DNA of 64,000 nt from an uncultured Burkholderiales bacterium (GTDB taxonomy: Bacteria; Pseudomonadota; Gammaproteobacteria; Burkholderiales; Burkholderiaceae). Below, one piece after another: positions 31,415 to 39,941 of this stretch (position 1 is the stretch's first letter; each line of letters opens with the position of its first letter). Where the stretch lies: the NCBI GenBank assembly GCA_937891045.1, contig CALBEV010000020.1, positions 1 to 64,000 on the forward strand. The letters are read 5' to 3'. A program made the position numbers and the translations under genes. Below the pieces are notes generated by a model. It searched no databases. It saw only the letters and a program-made list of their open reading frames with translations, and had not been told where the DNA came from.

Positions 31415-31646
31415 GGTGATCCTTTCAAAAATCAGGCGGGGTGTTGTTTCTCAAAATGGGTTTGGCACATCAGGCAGCGCAAGGTGTGCGGCGCAGCTGA
31501 TGGGCCCACCGCGTTACCTGTTTGTTTGTCATGGCTTGATCTTGCGCCGCCCCAAGGCGTGCAAGCTTGACCTTGGTTAACAAAGCAGCAGTCCAGTGTG
31601 GGAAGCAGGCACAATCTTGGGCAACTTCATCTCAGAGCATCCCCCC

Positions 31647-32453
31647 ATGAAAACCATTGACTACAGCGTTTACCAAAGCCTGTCCATCACCCGCCGTGGC
31701 CCCAACGACAGCGTGCTCGACATTCAAATGAAGGCCTTGAACGGCAAGTTGCCCACGGCAGGTCACGAAGGCCACGCAGATTTGTGCGAGGTGTGGCGCG
31801 ATGTGGGCCGTGACGACAGCGTGCGCTGCGCGGTGTTGCGCGGCGAGGGTTTGGGCTTCTCGGGCGGCGGCGACATGGCGCTGGTGCAAGACATGGCCGA
31901 CAACTTCGAGGTCCGCACCCGCGTTTGGAAAGAAGCCCGCGACCTGGTCTACAACGTCATCAACTGCGACAAACCCATCGTCAGTGCCATGCATGGCCCG
32001 GCGGTGGGGGCAGGCCTGGTGGCTGGCTTGCTGGCAGATATTTCCATTGTGGGCAAAAGCGCCAAGATCATGGACGGGCATACGCGCTTGGGCGTGGCCG
32101 CGGGGGACCATGCCGCCATCATTTGGCCGCTGTTGTGCGGCATGGCCAAGTCCAAGTACTACCTGTTGCTGTGCGACGCGGTCAGCGGCGAAGAAGCTGA
32201 GCGCATTGGCCTGGTGTCTTTGTGCGTAGAAGACGCGCAGTTGTTGGACAAGGCCTACGAGGTGGCCGACCGTTTGGCCCATGGCAGCCAAAGCGCCATC
32301 CGCTGGACCAAATACGCTTTGAACAATTGGTTGCGCCAAGCCGGTCCGGCCTTTGACGCCTCGCTGGCGCTGGAGTTCATGGGCTTCGCTGGGCCGGATG
32401 TGCGCGAAGGCGTGGCCTCCATCAAAGCCAAGCGCCCGCCCAACTTCGGCTGA
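31647..32453 (+). CDS. Enoyl-CoA hydratase/isomerase family protein
   Basis: A 268-residue crotonase-fold protein. The oxyanion-hole segments are [15 protein letters not shown] and [18 protein letters not shown], and the later [18 protein letters not shown] stretch carries Asp/His where classical hydratases have one of the two catalytic glutamates. It may therefore be a hydratase of atypical mechanism or another crotonase activity. The ATG at 31647 is used. It is followed after 13 bases by the copper locus, perhaps by chance. Confidence 0.87.
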   Translation: MKTIDYSVYQSLSITRRGPNDSVLDIQMKALNGKLPTAGHEGHADLCEVWRDVGRDDSVRCAVLRGEGLGFSGGGDMALVQDMADNFEVRTRVWKEARDLVYNVINCDKPIVSAMHGPAVGAGLVAGLLADISIVGKSAKIMDGHTRLGVAAGDHAAIIWPLLCGMAKSKYYLLLCDAVSGEEAERIGLVSLCVEDAQLLDKAYEVADRLAHGSQSAIRWTKYALNNWLRQAGPAFDASLALEFMGFAGPDVREGVASIKAKRPPNFG

Positions 32454-32466
32454 AAAGCTGTTTAGA

Positions 32467-32826
32467 ATGACCGCCATGCAAACCCTGCGTCACGCCCGTC
32501 AACTCACCCGCTTCGTGCTGGTGTGGTTTGCATTGGCGCTGGGTGTGGCCATGGCCTCTCCGCTGGTCTCGCCCAAGTCCATCGACTTGGTGTGTTCCAG
32601 CGGCGGCGTCATGAAACTCGTGGCCAGCGATGACGGGGATGAAGCGTCAAGCAGCAGCGCCATGGACTGCCCCTTGTGCATGTCCGTGGCCTTCCCACCC
32701 GCACCGCTTGCCCTTCAAGTGGTGAAACCCTCTCCCCTGTCCCATGCCCTGCAACCGATTGCAGCGGCGCACATCGCGTTGGCCACCGCGCCGCCATTGC
32801 CTTCTCGCGGCCCGCCCGCGCTCTGA
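32467..32826 (+). CDS. DUF2946 protein of a copper-uptake locus
   Basis: A 119-residue protein with a signal or anchor helix (about residues 12-30) and the family pattern DLVCSSGGVMKLV followed by the cysteine motif DCPLC. DUF2946 genes are recurrently found beside TonB-dependent copper receptors in proteobacteria. The Cys pair and periplasmic location suggest metal handling, but no activity is established. A second ATG three codons downstream (MQTLRHARQ) is an alternative start. It opens a run of same-strand genes ending with a copper chaperone. Confidence 0.82.
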   Translation: MTAMQTLRHARQLTRFVLVWFALALGVAMASPLVSPKSIDLVCSSGGVMKLVASDDGDEASSSSAMDCPLCMSVAFPPAPLALQVVKPSPLSHALQPIAAAHIALATAPPLPSRGPPAL

Positions 32827-32908
32827 CCATCCCTTGAACCGTCTGCCAACCCAGGTGTTGGTGGTTTTGTTTTTGTTTGTCAGAGGTTGTTATGCGCTCC
32901 ATCATCCA

Positions 32909-33409
32909 TTGCTTTCCCCCCATTCATCCCTGTTGTTCGCTCGTTTGCTGTCGGTTCTGCTGATTGCTTTCAGTACTCAGTCCTGGTCCAACGAATCGAA
33001 ACACCATACACACGGCGACGCTCAGCAGATCACCCATGTCATGAAAGCGCAATTTGACCGCCCCGATGCGCCGTTGAAGGTGCATCCCGTGGTGGTCGAT
33101 GGACACCATGCCGTGGCGGGATGGATGCAGGCCAACAAAGGCGGTCGCGCACTGTTGGTCAAGGAAAAAGACAAATGGACCATCACGGTGTGCGGCGGTG
33201 ACGGCTTGCGCGATGCCAAAGTGCTGGCGCAAACCGGCATGGGTGAGGCCGCTGCACAAAGTTTGGCATCCAAGGTGCAAGCCGCTGAAGCCAAACTGAG
33301 CAAAGCCCAGCTCAAGCAACTCGCTTTGTTCCAGGGCGAGTTGAAGATCGAGCCCAACACCGCGAATGGCCAAGTACATGGCAATGCTTCGCAACATGGA
33401 CAACATTGA
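32909..33409 (+). CDS. Copper-uptake-associated periplasmic protein
   Basis: Contains a hydrophobic export segment (LFARLLSVLLIAFS) and a domain with the pattern FDRPDAPLKVHPVVVDGHHAVAGW, GGRALLVKEKDKW and ITVCGGDGL, which I recall from proteins annotated as copper uptake system-associated. His-rich stretches flank the domain (HHTHGD and NASQHGQH). The start is unclear. The frame offers only TTG codons (32909, 32933), while an ATG at 32892 with AGAGG upstream is in another frame and would join only if the C run at 32915-32921 had one more base. Confidence 0.7.
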   Translation: MLSPHSSLLFARLLSVLLIAFSTQSWSNESKHHTHGDAQQITHVMKAQFDRPDAPLKVHPVVVDGHHAVAGWMQANKGGRALLVKEKDKWTITVCGGDGLRDAKVLAQTGMGEAAAQSLASKVQAAEAKLSKAQLKQLALFQGELKIEPNTANGQVHGNASQHGQH

Positions 33410-33428
33410 ATTGAATAGAGGTAAAAAA

Positions 33429-35522
33429 ATGAAACAAATTAAATTTGCACGCACCCCGTTGGCAGCATCCATCGTCATCGCCTGGACTGGTTTGGTCATG
33501 GCTCAAAGCCAAGTACCCAACAACTTGGACACTGTTGTCATCATGGGCAAATCAGACTCCATGACGCAGGCCTCTATTGAAAGCGCAAGGGACAGCATCA
33601 ATAACATTCCAGGTGGCGCATCCATCGTGGATTTGAACCAAGTCCGCGAAGGACGCCAGTCAACTTGGAGCGACAGCCTGGGATTGGCGCCTGGGGTATA
33701 CATCCAAGATCGATTTGGCTCTGAGGAAGCACGTTTGGCCATTCGCGGTTCAGGATTGAGCCGCACCTACCACGGCTTTGGCACCAAGGTGATGCAAGAC
33801 GGCGTTCCAATCAACTACGCAGATGGCATGTTTGACATGCAAACACTGGACCCCAATGCATCGCGTTTTGTGGAGGTGTTGCGTGGACCAAACGCCACCA
33901 CTTATGGTGCAACCACGCTTGGTGGTGCGATCAATTTCGTCGCCCCTACCGGTTACACCAGCCCTTCGTTTGTGGGTAAAGCCGAAGTGGGTAGCTTTGG
34001 GTACAACAAAGTCTTTGGAAGTGCAGCTGGCATTGGCAAACCAACCGAATCGGGCGCCAATGTGTGGGACTATTACTTGGCAGGATCGCAAACCAAACAA
34101 GACGGGTTTCGACAACATGCAGACATGGAAAACCAAAAGCTGTTGGCCAATTGGGGCGTGAAAGTCAGCGTCGATGTGGAGTCTCGGTTTTATCTGGCAG
34201 CGGTTCGCAGCCGTACGCAATTGCCGGGTTATTTGACAAAAGTACAGTTGGATTCGACACCCAACATCCGCAACTCTGGTACTGCCTACGTCAATGACAA
34301 CAACCAGCGCCGCGATGTTGATTCACAGCGATTGGCCAATAAAACAACCGTGCGCGATGGCAACAATCTGTACGAATTTGCTGCGTACGCCATGAACTAC
34401 AGCCTCTGGCATCCCATTTCATTCAGCGTCATTCAGCAAGATGTCGGCACACAAGGCGGCCATCTCAAGTTCACCAACACCACAGGAGCGAACCAGCTCA
34501 CGGTCGCCTATCTGCCCAGTACAGGCACAACCAAAGGCACATCCCATGCGCCAAATAACAATGGGTTGGTGACTGGCAGTCCTAGATCTGATTATTCACA
34601 AAAGTCCACAAATCACACCTTCTTTATCGAGGACAGATACCGCATCTCTGAAAAGACCACCTTGGTGGGTGCTTTGCAATATGATAAAGCAAATCGCAAA
34701 GTGTCTGACGTTGTATCGGCTCCAAATAACTACGATCACAACTTCAGCCAATGGAGTCCACGCATCGGTGTCATCCATGATTGGGCGACCGGGCAACAGT
34801 TGTTTGCCAGTGTGAGTCGCAACTTTGAGGCACCTATTCATGGCTTGGCAGGCACAACAACCTTGGCGACACAGGCCCAAAGTGGAACCACATTTGAAGT
34901 GGGCACACGCGGTGAGGTCGCGGATGGTGACAGTCAATTTGGCTGGGATGCAACCTACTACCGCGCCAATCTGACCAATGAGTTTTTAAGCGCTTGTGTG
35001 GTGGCTGGTTGTACCAATCCGACCACGACCAATGTGCCCAAATCCATGCACCAAGGTGTCGAGCTGGGCTTGAGCCATTTGTATGCCCGCCAAATCGACA
35101 GCCGTATGTCCTTGCTTTACAGCGACTTCAAGTTTGTGGACAACACAGCCTATGGCAACAACAAGCTGCCCGGCTTCCCTCCGATCATTGTCCGTGCAGA
35201 AAGCCTTTATCGCTTTGGTGCTGAAGTCAATGGCAAACCAAGCTTCTATGCCGGTCCCAAAATTGAATGGGTCCCGAGCAAAGCTCCGATGGACAACACC
35301 AACACCGTTTATCGCGATGGCTACACACTCATTGGCTTCAAGGCTGGTCAAGCGATTGATAAGAAATGGTCATGGTTTGCTGATGCGCGTAACTTGACCA
35401 ATAAAAAGTATGCCGCTGACAGCAGCATTTCTGCCAACTTGGCCGGTGTGAACACGGCTGCGTTGTACTACCCCGGCGATGGGCGTGCCCTGTACCTGGG
35501 TGTTGAAGTGAAGTTGGATTGA
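33429..35522 (+). CDS. TonB-dependent outer-membrane receptor, probably for copper or a metal chelate
   Basis: A 697-residue receptor. Signal peptide to about residue 26, a TonB-box-like NLDTVVIMG segment, a plug domain (GGASIVDLNQVREGR, RGSGLSRTYHGFG, EVLRGPNATTYGATTLGGAIN) and a 22-strand barrel ending with an aromatic-poor LGVEVKLD terminus. AGAGG precedes the ATG at 33429. Receptor type alone resembles ferric-citrate-like receptors; neighbours argue for copper. The gene is visibly more AT-rich than the flanks (for example 34550-34760), so separate acquisition is possible. Confidence 0.9.
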   Translation: MKQIKFARTPLAASIVIAWTGLVMAQSQVPNNLDTVVIMGKSDSMTQASIESARDSINNIPGGASIVDLNQVREGRQSTWSDSLGLAPGVYIQDRFGSEEARLAIRGSGLSRTYHGFGTKVMQDGVPINYADGMFDMQTLDPNASRFVEVLRGPNATTYGATTLGGAINFVAPTGYTSPSFVGKAEVGSFGYNKVFGSAAGIGKPTESGANVWDYYLAGSQTKQDGFRQHADMENQKLLANWGVKVSVDVESRFYLAAVRSRTQLPGYLTKVQLDSTPNIRNSGTAYVNDNNQRRDVDSQRLANKTTVRDGNNLYEFAAYAMNYSLWHPISFSVIQQDVGTQGGHLKFTNTTGANQLTVAYLPSTGTTKGTSHAPNNNGLVTGSPRSDYSQKSTNHTFFIEDRYRISEKTTLVGALQYDKANRKVSDVVSAPNNYDHNFSQWSPRIGVIHDWATGQQLFASVSRNFEAPIHGLAGTTTLATQAQSGTTFEVGTRGEVADGDSQFGWDATYYRANLTNEFLSACVVAGCTNPTTTNVPKSMHQGVELGLSHLYARQIDSRMSLLYSDFKFVDNTAYGNNKLPGFPPIIVRAESLYRFGAEVNGKPSFYAGPKIEWVPSKAPMDNTNTVYRDGYTLIGFKAGQAIDKKWSWFADARNLTNKKYAADSSISANLAGVNTAALYYPGDGRALYLGVEVKLD

Positions 35523-35534
35523 TTGAAAAACCCC

Positions 35535-37070
35535 ATGAGTACCAAACGCCACTCCACTCCTCGTTCTCTTACATGGCAAGCCCAGGCCATGCGGTGGCAC
35601 CGCGCCTTGGCCTGGGTGGCGGGCGTGGTCTTGGTCTTGTGGTGTACATCGGGTTTGATCCACACCTACCTGAGTTTGTTTGGGCCGCAACAAAAGGTGT
35701 TTCAAGCGCCACAACGGCCATTGCAGTTGCAAGGCATGAAGCCGATGGCGGAGATCCTGCGACAAGCGCAGATCGACGAGGTCAGCATGGTGCGCATCGT
35801 GGTGGGTGAGGACGACAACCTGCTGCAAGTCACCCAAGAAGCCACGCAAGTGCGTCGGTATTTCCGCTTGACCGATGGCCTGGAATTGAAAGACCACGAC
35901 CACTTGCAAGCGCTTTACTTGGCGCGTCACTACATGGGCTGGCCCGAAGCGCCTGTGAAAGAAGTGCGCCGGCTCAGCGACTTCACCGACGAATACCCCT
36001 CGGTCAATCGCCTGCTGCCTGTCTACCGGGTGGCCTTTGACAACGCGGACGACACCGTGGCCTTTGTTTACACCGAGACCAGCGTGTTGGCCGGAGTGAA
36101 CAACCGCCTCAAAAGCCAGTTGCAAAACCTGTTCAGACATGTCCACAGCGGCGCATGGTTGGGTCAGATCAGCGAATCCCTGCGGGTGCTGTTATTGGGT
36201 TTGTTGCTCAGTGCCTTGTTGGTGACAGCCTTGGCGGGTGTGGGTCTGCTCGTGGGTGTGCGGCGCAAACACAAAGCCCCAGGTGTCAAGCATTGGCACC
36301 GAGGGGCGGCCTATGTGTTGAGCCTGCCCTTGATCTTGCTTGCCATCAGTGGTTTGTGGCATTTGTTGCAAAACGCGGGACCCAAGCCACCGTCCAATTT
36401 GCGGCTGTCGGCACCCATGAAAGTGGACCAGATGGACTTCGCGCTGGAACGCCAGTGGAATCAGATGACAAAAGACCTGAATGTGCAGGGCCTGAGCCTG
36501 GTGCGCAGCAATGGCAGCGATCAGTGGATGTACCGCCTCAGCCTGGCCAAGCCACAAGACAAGCCACCCACCAGCCCCGAAGACATACGCAAGGCGCGGT
36601 TTGAGGGCAAAACCCTGCTGGGTGAACCGCTTTACCTGATGGCCGGGACTGGCGAGGTCTGGCCAGGTGGCGACCGGGAATTGGCGCTGCAACTGGGCGA
36701 GCGATTCACCGGGGTGTCGCGCGACGCCATCGAATCCGCGGCCTTGGTCACCCGCTTTGGCCCTGATTACGACTTTCGCAACAAGCGGGTGCCTGTTTGG
36801 CGCTTGGACTATGGCGCACCTGTCAACGCCAGTGTGTTTGTCGACACCGCCACCGGGGTGTTGGCCGACATCAGCCCGAACGCGGCCAAAGCCGAGCGTT
36901 GGAGCTTCAGTTATTTGCACAAATGGAACTTTCTGGCCATGTTCGGCCGCCAGGTCCACAACGGCGTCGTTTCTTTCTTGGTGTTGGCGATCCTGCTGAT
37001 GTTTGGTGGCTTGGGCTTGCGCATGGCCTGGCAGGCCAGGGGGCGTTCATGGGGGCAGCGCGCAGGCTGA
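35535..37070 (+). CDS. PepSY-associated inner-membrane protein
   Basis: A 511-residue PepSY-TM protein with four membrane helices: about residues 27-47, 215-237, 258-280 and 478-500. A large periplasmic region lies between the first pair and between the last pair. Such proteins accompany TonB receptors for iron or copper and are proposed to reduce the metal or process the chelate. ATG 35535 (MSTKRHST) is preferred over TTG 35523. It follows the receptor after 12 bases, so it is in the same operon. Confidence 0.87.
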   Translation: MSTKRHSTPRSLTWQAQAMRWHRALAWVAGVVLVLWCTSGLIHTYLSLFGPQQKVFQAPQRPLQLQGMKPMAEILRQAQIDEVSMVRIVVGEDDNLLQVTQEATQVRRYFRLTDGLELKDHDHLQALYLARHYMGWPEAPVKEVRRLSDFTDEYPSVNRLLPVYRVAFDNADDTVAFVYTETSVLAGVNNRLKSQLQNLFRHVHSGAWLGQISESLRVLLLGLLLSALLVTALAGVGLLVGVRRKHKAPGVKHWHRGAAYVLSLPLILLAISGLWHLLQNAGPKPPSNLRLSAPMKVDQMDFALERQWNQMTKDLNVQGLSLVRSNGSDQWMYRLSLAKPQDKPPTSPEDIRKARFEGKTLLGEPLYLMAGTGEVWPGGDRELALQLGERFTGVSRDAIESAALVTRFGPDYDFRNKRVPVWRLDYGAPVNASVFVDTATGVLADISPNAAKAERWSFSYLHKWNFLAMFGRQVHNGVVSFLVLAILLMFGGLGLRMAWQARGRSWGQRAG

Positions 37071-37098
37071 CAGCAGTGAGAGAATCTTCGGCTTGACC

Positions 37099-37767
37099 AT
37101 GAACTCCCGCACCCTTGCCATCGTCTCCAGCGTTGTGTTGTTTCACATCGCCGCGCTGTGGGCCATGCACACGGGTTTGCTGCAACGCGTGGTGGAAGTC
37201 GTGGTGCCGGTCATGGCCATCAGCCAAGCAGAACCACCGCCGCCCCCACCCAAACCCCCCGAACCGGTGAAGCCGCCCGAGCCGCCCAAGCTGACGCCGC
37301 CGCCCAAAACGCCGCAACCGGTGTTGACGCCACCGCCCACACCCCAGCCGCCTGCACCGGCCACGCCCGAGCCACCTGCCGTGTTGGCCGCACCCACCGC
37401 GTCCGTTACCGCGCCGGTGGTGCCCGCCGCTGCGCCTGCCCCGCCTCCCCCCGCACCGCCGCCACCGCCTGCAGCACCTGCCAAGGTGGAATTGCCTTCC
37501 TCCAAGGCCGACTACCTGCACAATCCACCACCCGATTACCCACGCATGAGCAAGCGCTTGGGCGAGCAAGGCAAGGTGGTGCTGAAAGTCTTGATTGGCA
37601 CCGACGGCGCTCCGCAAAAGGTCGAGTTGGTCACCAGCAGCGGCTTTGAGAGATTGGACAAATCGGCCCTGGACGCGGCCATGCGCTGGCGCTATGTGCC
37701 TGGCAAACGCGGCGGTGTGGCAGAGGCCATGTGGTACCAAGTACCGATTCAATTCACTTTGGAATAA
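37099..37767 (+). CDS. tonB: Energy transducer TonB
   Basis: A 222-residue protein with an N-terminal membrane anchor (residues 5-30), a long Pro-rich spacer (about 44-128, many PPP and KPPEP units) that spans the periplasm, and a C-terminal TonB domain with DYPRMSKRLGEQGKVVLKVLIG and the final RYVPGKRGG and VPIQFTL segments. It couples the proton gradient to the receptor together with ExbB and ExbD, which follow after 9 bases. The ribosome site is weak. Confidence 0.93.
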   Translation: MNSRTLAIVSSVVLFHIAALWAMHTGLLQRVVEVVVPVMAISQAEPPPPPPKPPEPVKPPEPPKLTPPPKTPQPVLTPPPTPQPPAPATPEPPAVLAAPTASVTAPVVPAAAPAPPPPAPPPPPAAPAKVELPSSKADYLHNPPPDYPRMSKRLGEQGKVVLKVLIGTDGAPQKVELVTSSGFERLDKSALDAAMRWRYVPGKRGGVAEAMWYQVPIQFTLE

Positions 37768-37776
37768 AGAGCAGTC

Positions 37777-38466
37777 ATGAACAACGAATTTGGACTCATC
37801 AATTTATGGACCGAGGGTGACGCCGTCACCCGCTTTGTGGCGCTGCTGCTGTTGGTCATGTCGCTGGCCTCGTGGATCGTCATCATCTTGAAGTCGCTGA
37901 ATTTGTTTTCAGCGCAAAAACAAGCCGCACGTGTGGAGGCGTTTTGGCACAGTGCCAATGTGGCTGGTGGCCTGCAAGCCTTGGGCAACGAAGAAGGCAA
38001 CCCCTTCAGAGCATTGGCGCTGCGAGGGCAAGAAGCCTTGGCGCATTTGAAAACCGGCAGCGGTCAACCCGAGTTGTTGAAAGAGCTCGACACCAGCGAT
38101 TGGGTCACGCGTGGTTTGCAAAACGCGATTGATGACGCCACCGCCAATTTGCAATCGGGCTTGGCCATCTTGGCGTCGGTGGGCTCCACATCGCCGTTTG
38201 TCGGTTTGTTTGGCACGGTTTGGGGCATCTACCACGCGCTCATGCAAATTGGCATGGCGGGACAGGCCACCATCGACAAAGTGGCGGGGCCGATTGGAGA
38301 AGCCCTGATCATGACGGCGCTGGGTTTGGCGGTGGCCATTCCCGCGGTGCTGGGCTACAACGCCTTGGTGCGCGGCAACAAGTTCATCATCACCCGCATG
38401 AACCGCTTCGCCCACGATCTGCACGCGCTGCTGATCACCGGCTCGCGTGTGAAAGCCAAGGGGTAA
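37777..38466 (+). CDS. exbB: ExbB-type proton channel subunit
   Basis: A 229-residue MotA/TolQ/ExbB family protein with three membrane helices: about residues 17-42, 126-150 and 165-190. Conserved motifs are GLAILASVGSTSPFVGLFGTVWG and EALIMTALGLAVAIPAV. It uses the proton gradient to energise TonB. The position between tonB and exbD, and 9-base spacing, assign it to ExbB rather than TolQ. Confidence 0.94.
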   Translation: MNNEFGLINLWTEGDAVTRFVALLLLVMSLASWIVIILKSLNLFSAQKQAARVEAFWHSANVAGGLQALGNEEGNPFRALALRGQEALAHLKTGSGQPELLKELDTSDWVTRGLQNAIDDATANLQSGLAILASVGSTSPFVGLFGTVWGIYHALMQIGMAGQATIDKVAGPIGEALIMTALGLAVAIPAVLGYNALVRGNKFIITRMNRFAHDLHALLITGSRVKAKG

Positions 38467-38469
38467 GCC

Positions 38470-38883
38470 ATGGCCTTCGGCACCCAAGACGACAACGATG
38501 AGGTGATGCACGAAATCAACATGACACCCTTCGTGGACATCATGTTGGTCTTGCTGATCATCTTCATCATCACCATCCCGGTCATGAAGCACGCGGTCAA
38601 CATCGAGTTGCCCCGCGCCAGTAACCAACCGCAAGACGCCAAACCGCAAACCATCCGATTGACGGTGGACGCCGAAGGCAAGTACTTCTGGAACGACGAG
38701 GCTGTGGACGAGGCCAAGTTGAACAGCCTGTTGCAAGCCGAGGCGCAGAAAAAACCGCAAGCGCCTCTGCATATTCGCGGCGACAGAGCCGTGCGTTACG
38801 AACGCGTGGCGCAAGCCATGGCCGCGGCGCAACGCGCTGGCATGACGCAAATTGGATTCATCACTGAACGCACATCACCCTGA
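38470..38883 (+). CDS. exbD: ExbD-type energy transducing subunit
   Basis: A 137-residue ExbD/TolR protein. N-terminal EINMTPFVDIMLVLLIIFII membrane helix contains the essential Asp (about residue 24), followed by a periplasmic domain ending QAMAAAQRAGMTQIGFIT. It works with ExbB and TonB. It starts three bases after the exbB stop with AAGGGGTAAG as ribosome site. Confidence 0.94.
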   Translation: MAFGTQDDNDEVMHEINMTPFVDIMLVLLIIFIITIPVMKHAVNIELPRASNQPQDAKPQTIRLTVDAEGKYFWNDEAVDEAKLNSLLQAEAQKKPQAPLHIRGDRAVRYERVAQAMAAAQRAGMTQIGFITERTSP

Positions 38884-38894
38884 AGGAGACAACC

Positions 38895-39365
38895 ATGTTG
38901 AAACAACTGATCACCGCAATTTGCTTGCTCGCAGCCGCTTCGGCCCACGCCCAAGTCGACGTCACCGACCCCTGGGCCCGCGCCACCGGCAAAGGCCAAA
39001 AAGCCACCGGCGTTTTCATGAACCTGACCGCCAAGAAAGCCACACGATTGGTCGGCGTCAAGTCTGAGTTGACGCCTGTCGCGCAAGTGCATGAAATGAA
39101 AATGGACAAGGACGTCATGAAAATGCAGTCCATCAAAGCGCTGGATTTGCCAGCCGGTCAAACCGTGTCTTTGAAGCCTGGCAGCTACCACGTGATGCTG
39201 ATGGACTTGAAAGCGCCGGTGGCTGAAGGCAGCCATGTGGTGGTCACCTTGATGTTCGAAGACGCTGCTGGTGTTAAAACCCAGCAAGAAGTTCATGCGG
39301 TGGCCAAGAAGTCATCCATGGGCAGCGCCGACAAACACAAAAGCGGCGAACACCACAGCCATTGA
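38895..39365 (+). CDS. PCu(A)C-type periplasmic copper chaperone
   Basis: A 156-residue secreted protein: signal peptide (residues 1-19, cleavage after AHA), then a cupredoxin-like domain. The copper site matches the family spacing exactly: His66, ten residues, Met77, 21 residues, His99, one residue, Met101. The C-terminal tail is His-rich (HKSGEHHSH). PCu(A)C proteins deliver Cu(I) to cytochrome oxidase. Its place as the last gene of the TonB run is the strongest argument that the transport locus handles copper. AAGGAG precedes the ATG. Confidence 0.93.
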   Translation: MLKQLITAICLLAAASAHAQVDVTDPWARATGKGQKATGVFMNLTAKKATRLVGVKSELTPVAQVHEMKMDKDVMKMQSIKALDLPAGQTVSLKPGSYHVMLMDLKAPVAEGSHVVVTLMFEDAAGVKTQQEVHAVAKKSSMGSADKHKSGEHHSH

Positions 39366-39374
39366 AAGACGCCC

Positions 39375-39941
39375 ATGGCCAGCCAACCTGCTTTCAGCTT
39401 CGACAATTTCTTGCCCGGCTTTGATTTTTTGAAGAAGTTTGCCCAGGCCAATCCGGCGGCCAGCATGCCCTCGGCCTCCCAATGGGTCACGCCCACGTTG
39501 GACCCCGAAGAGCTGGACAAGCGCATTCAAGAGTTGAAGTCGGTGCAGTTTTGGCTGGATCAAAACGCCAAAGCCTTGAGTGCCACCATCCAAGCCATGG
39601 AAGTGCAGCGCATGACCTTGTCGACGCTGCAAAGCATGAATGTCGGCATGGCCGATGTGGCTGCTGCCATGACCGGACAAGCACCCAAGCCTGATAGGGC
39701 CAACGCCAAAGAAGCCGCGCCCATGGTGGACCCGATGCAATGGTGGGGCGCCATCAGCCAGCAGTTTCAAAGCATTGCCGCGCAAGCTGTGAACGACATG
39801 CAAAAACACGCCGCACACATGCAAGCTGCTGCGCCTGCGGCCCCCAAATCCGCCCGCAAAACTGCCCCCAAAACGGCTGCTCAAAAAGCACCTGCTAAAA
39901 AAGCGCCCGCGAAAAAGGCTGCTCGCAAAACCGCGCGTTGA
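39375..39941 (+). CDS. PhaM-like polyhydroxybutyrate granule-associated protein
   Basis: A 188-residue protein. N-terminal part with FSFDNFLPGFDFLKKF and LDPEELDKRIQELKSVQFWLDQN resembles PhaM of Ralstonia, which activates PHB synthase and links granules to the nucleoid. The C-terminal 40 residues are a Lys/Ala/Pro repeat tail of AAPKSARK and KKAPAKKA units, like histone H1, expected to bind DNA. It suggests PHB storage in this organism. Its stop overlaps the FIST gene start by one base. Confidence 0.85.
   Translation: MASQPAFSFDNFLPGFDFLKKFAQANPAASMPSASQWVTPTLDPEELDKRIQELKSVQFWLDQNAKALSATIQAMEVQRMTLSTLQSMNVGMADVAAAMTGQAPKPDRANAKEAAPMVDPMQWWGAISQQFQSIAAQAVNDMQKHAAHMQAAAPAAPKSARKTAPKTAAQKAPAKKAPAKKAARKTAR

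Noticed and set aside
31432..31614. Minus-strand frame of 60 codons with four Cys residues, between the baeRF-like gene and the enoyl-CoA hydratase
   Set aside because: It has only a TTG start and no good ribosome site. The Cys pattern (a CLMC pair near the end) hints at a zinc-binding protein, but I do not recognise a family. Kept out for lack of support.
37217..37500. Possible DNA tandem repeat
   Set aside because: The repetition is imperfect and explained by the Pro-rich coding spacer of TonB.
37143..37505. Glycine-rich minus-strand frame opposite tonB
   Set aside because: It is the mirror of the proline-codon repeats in the TonB spacer, not a real Gly-rich protein.
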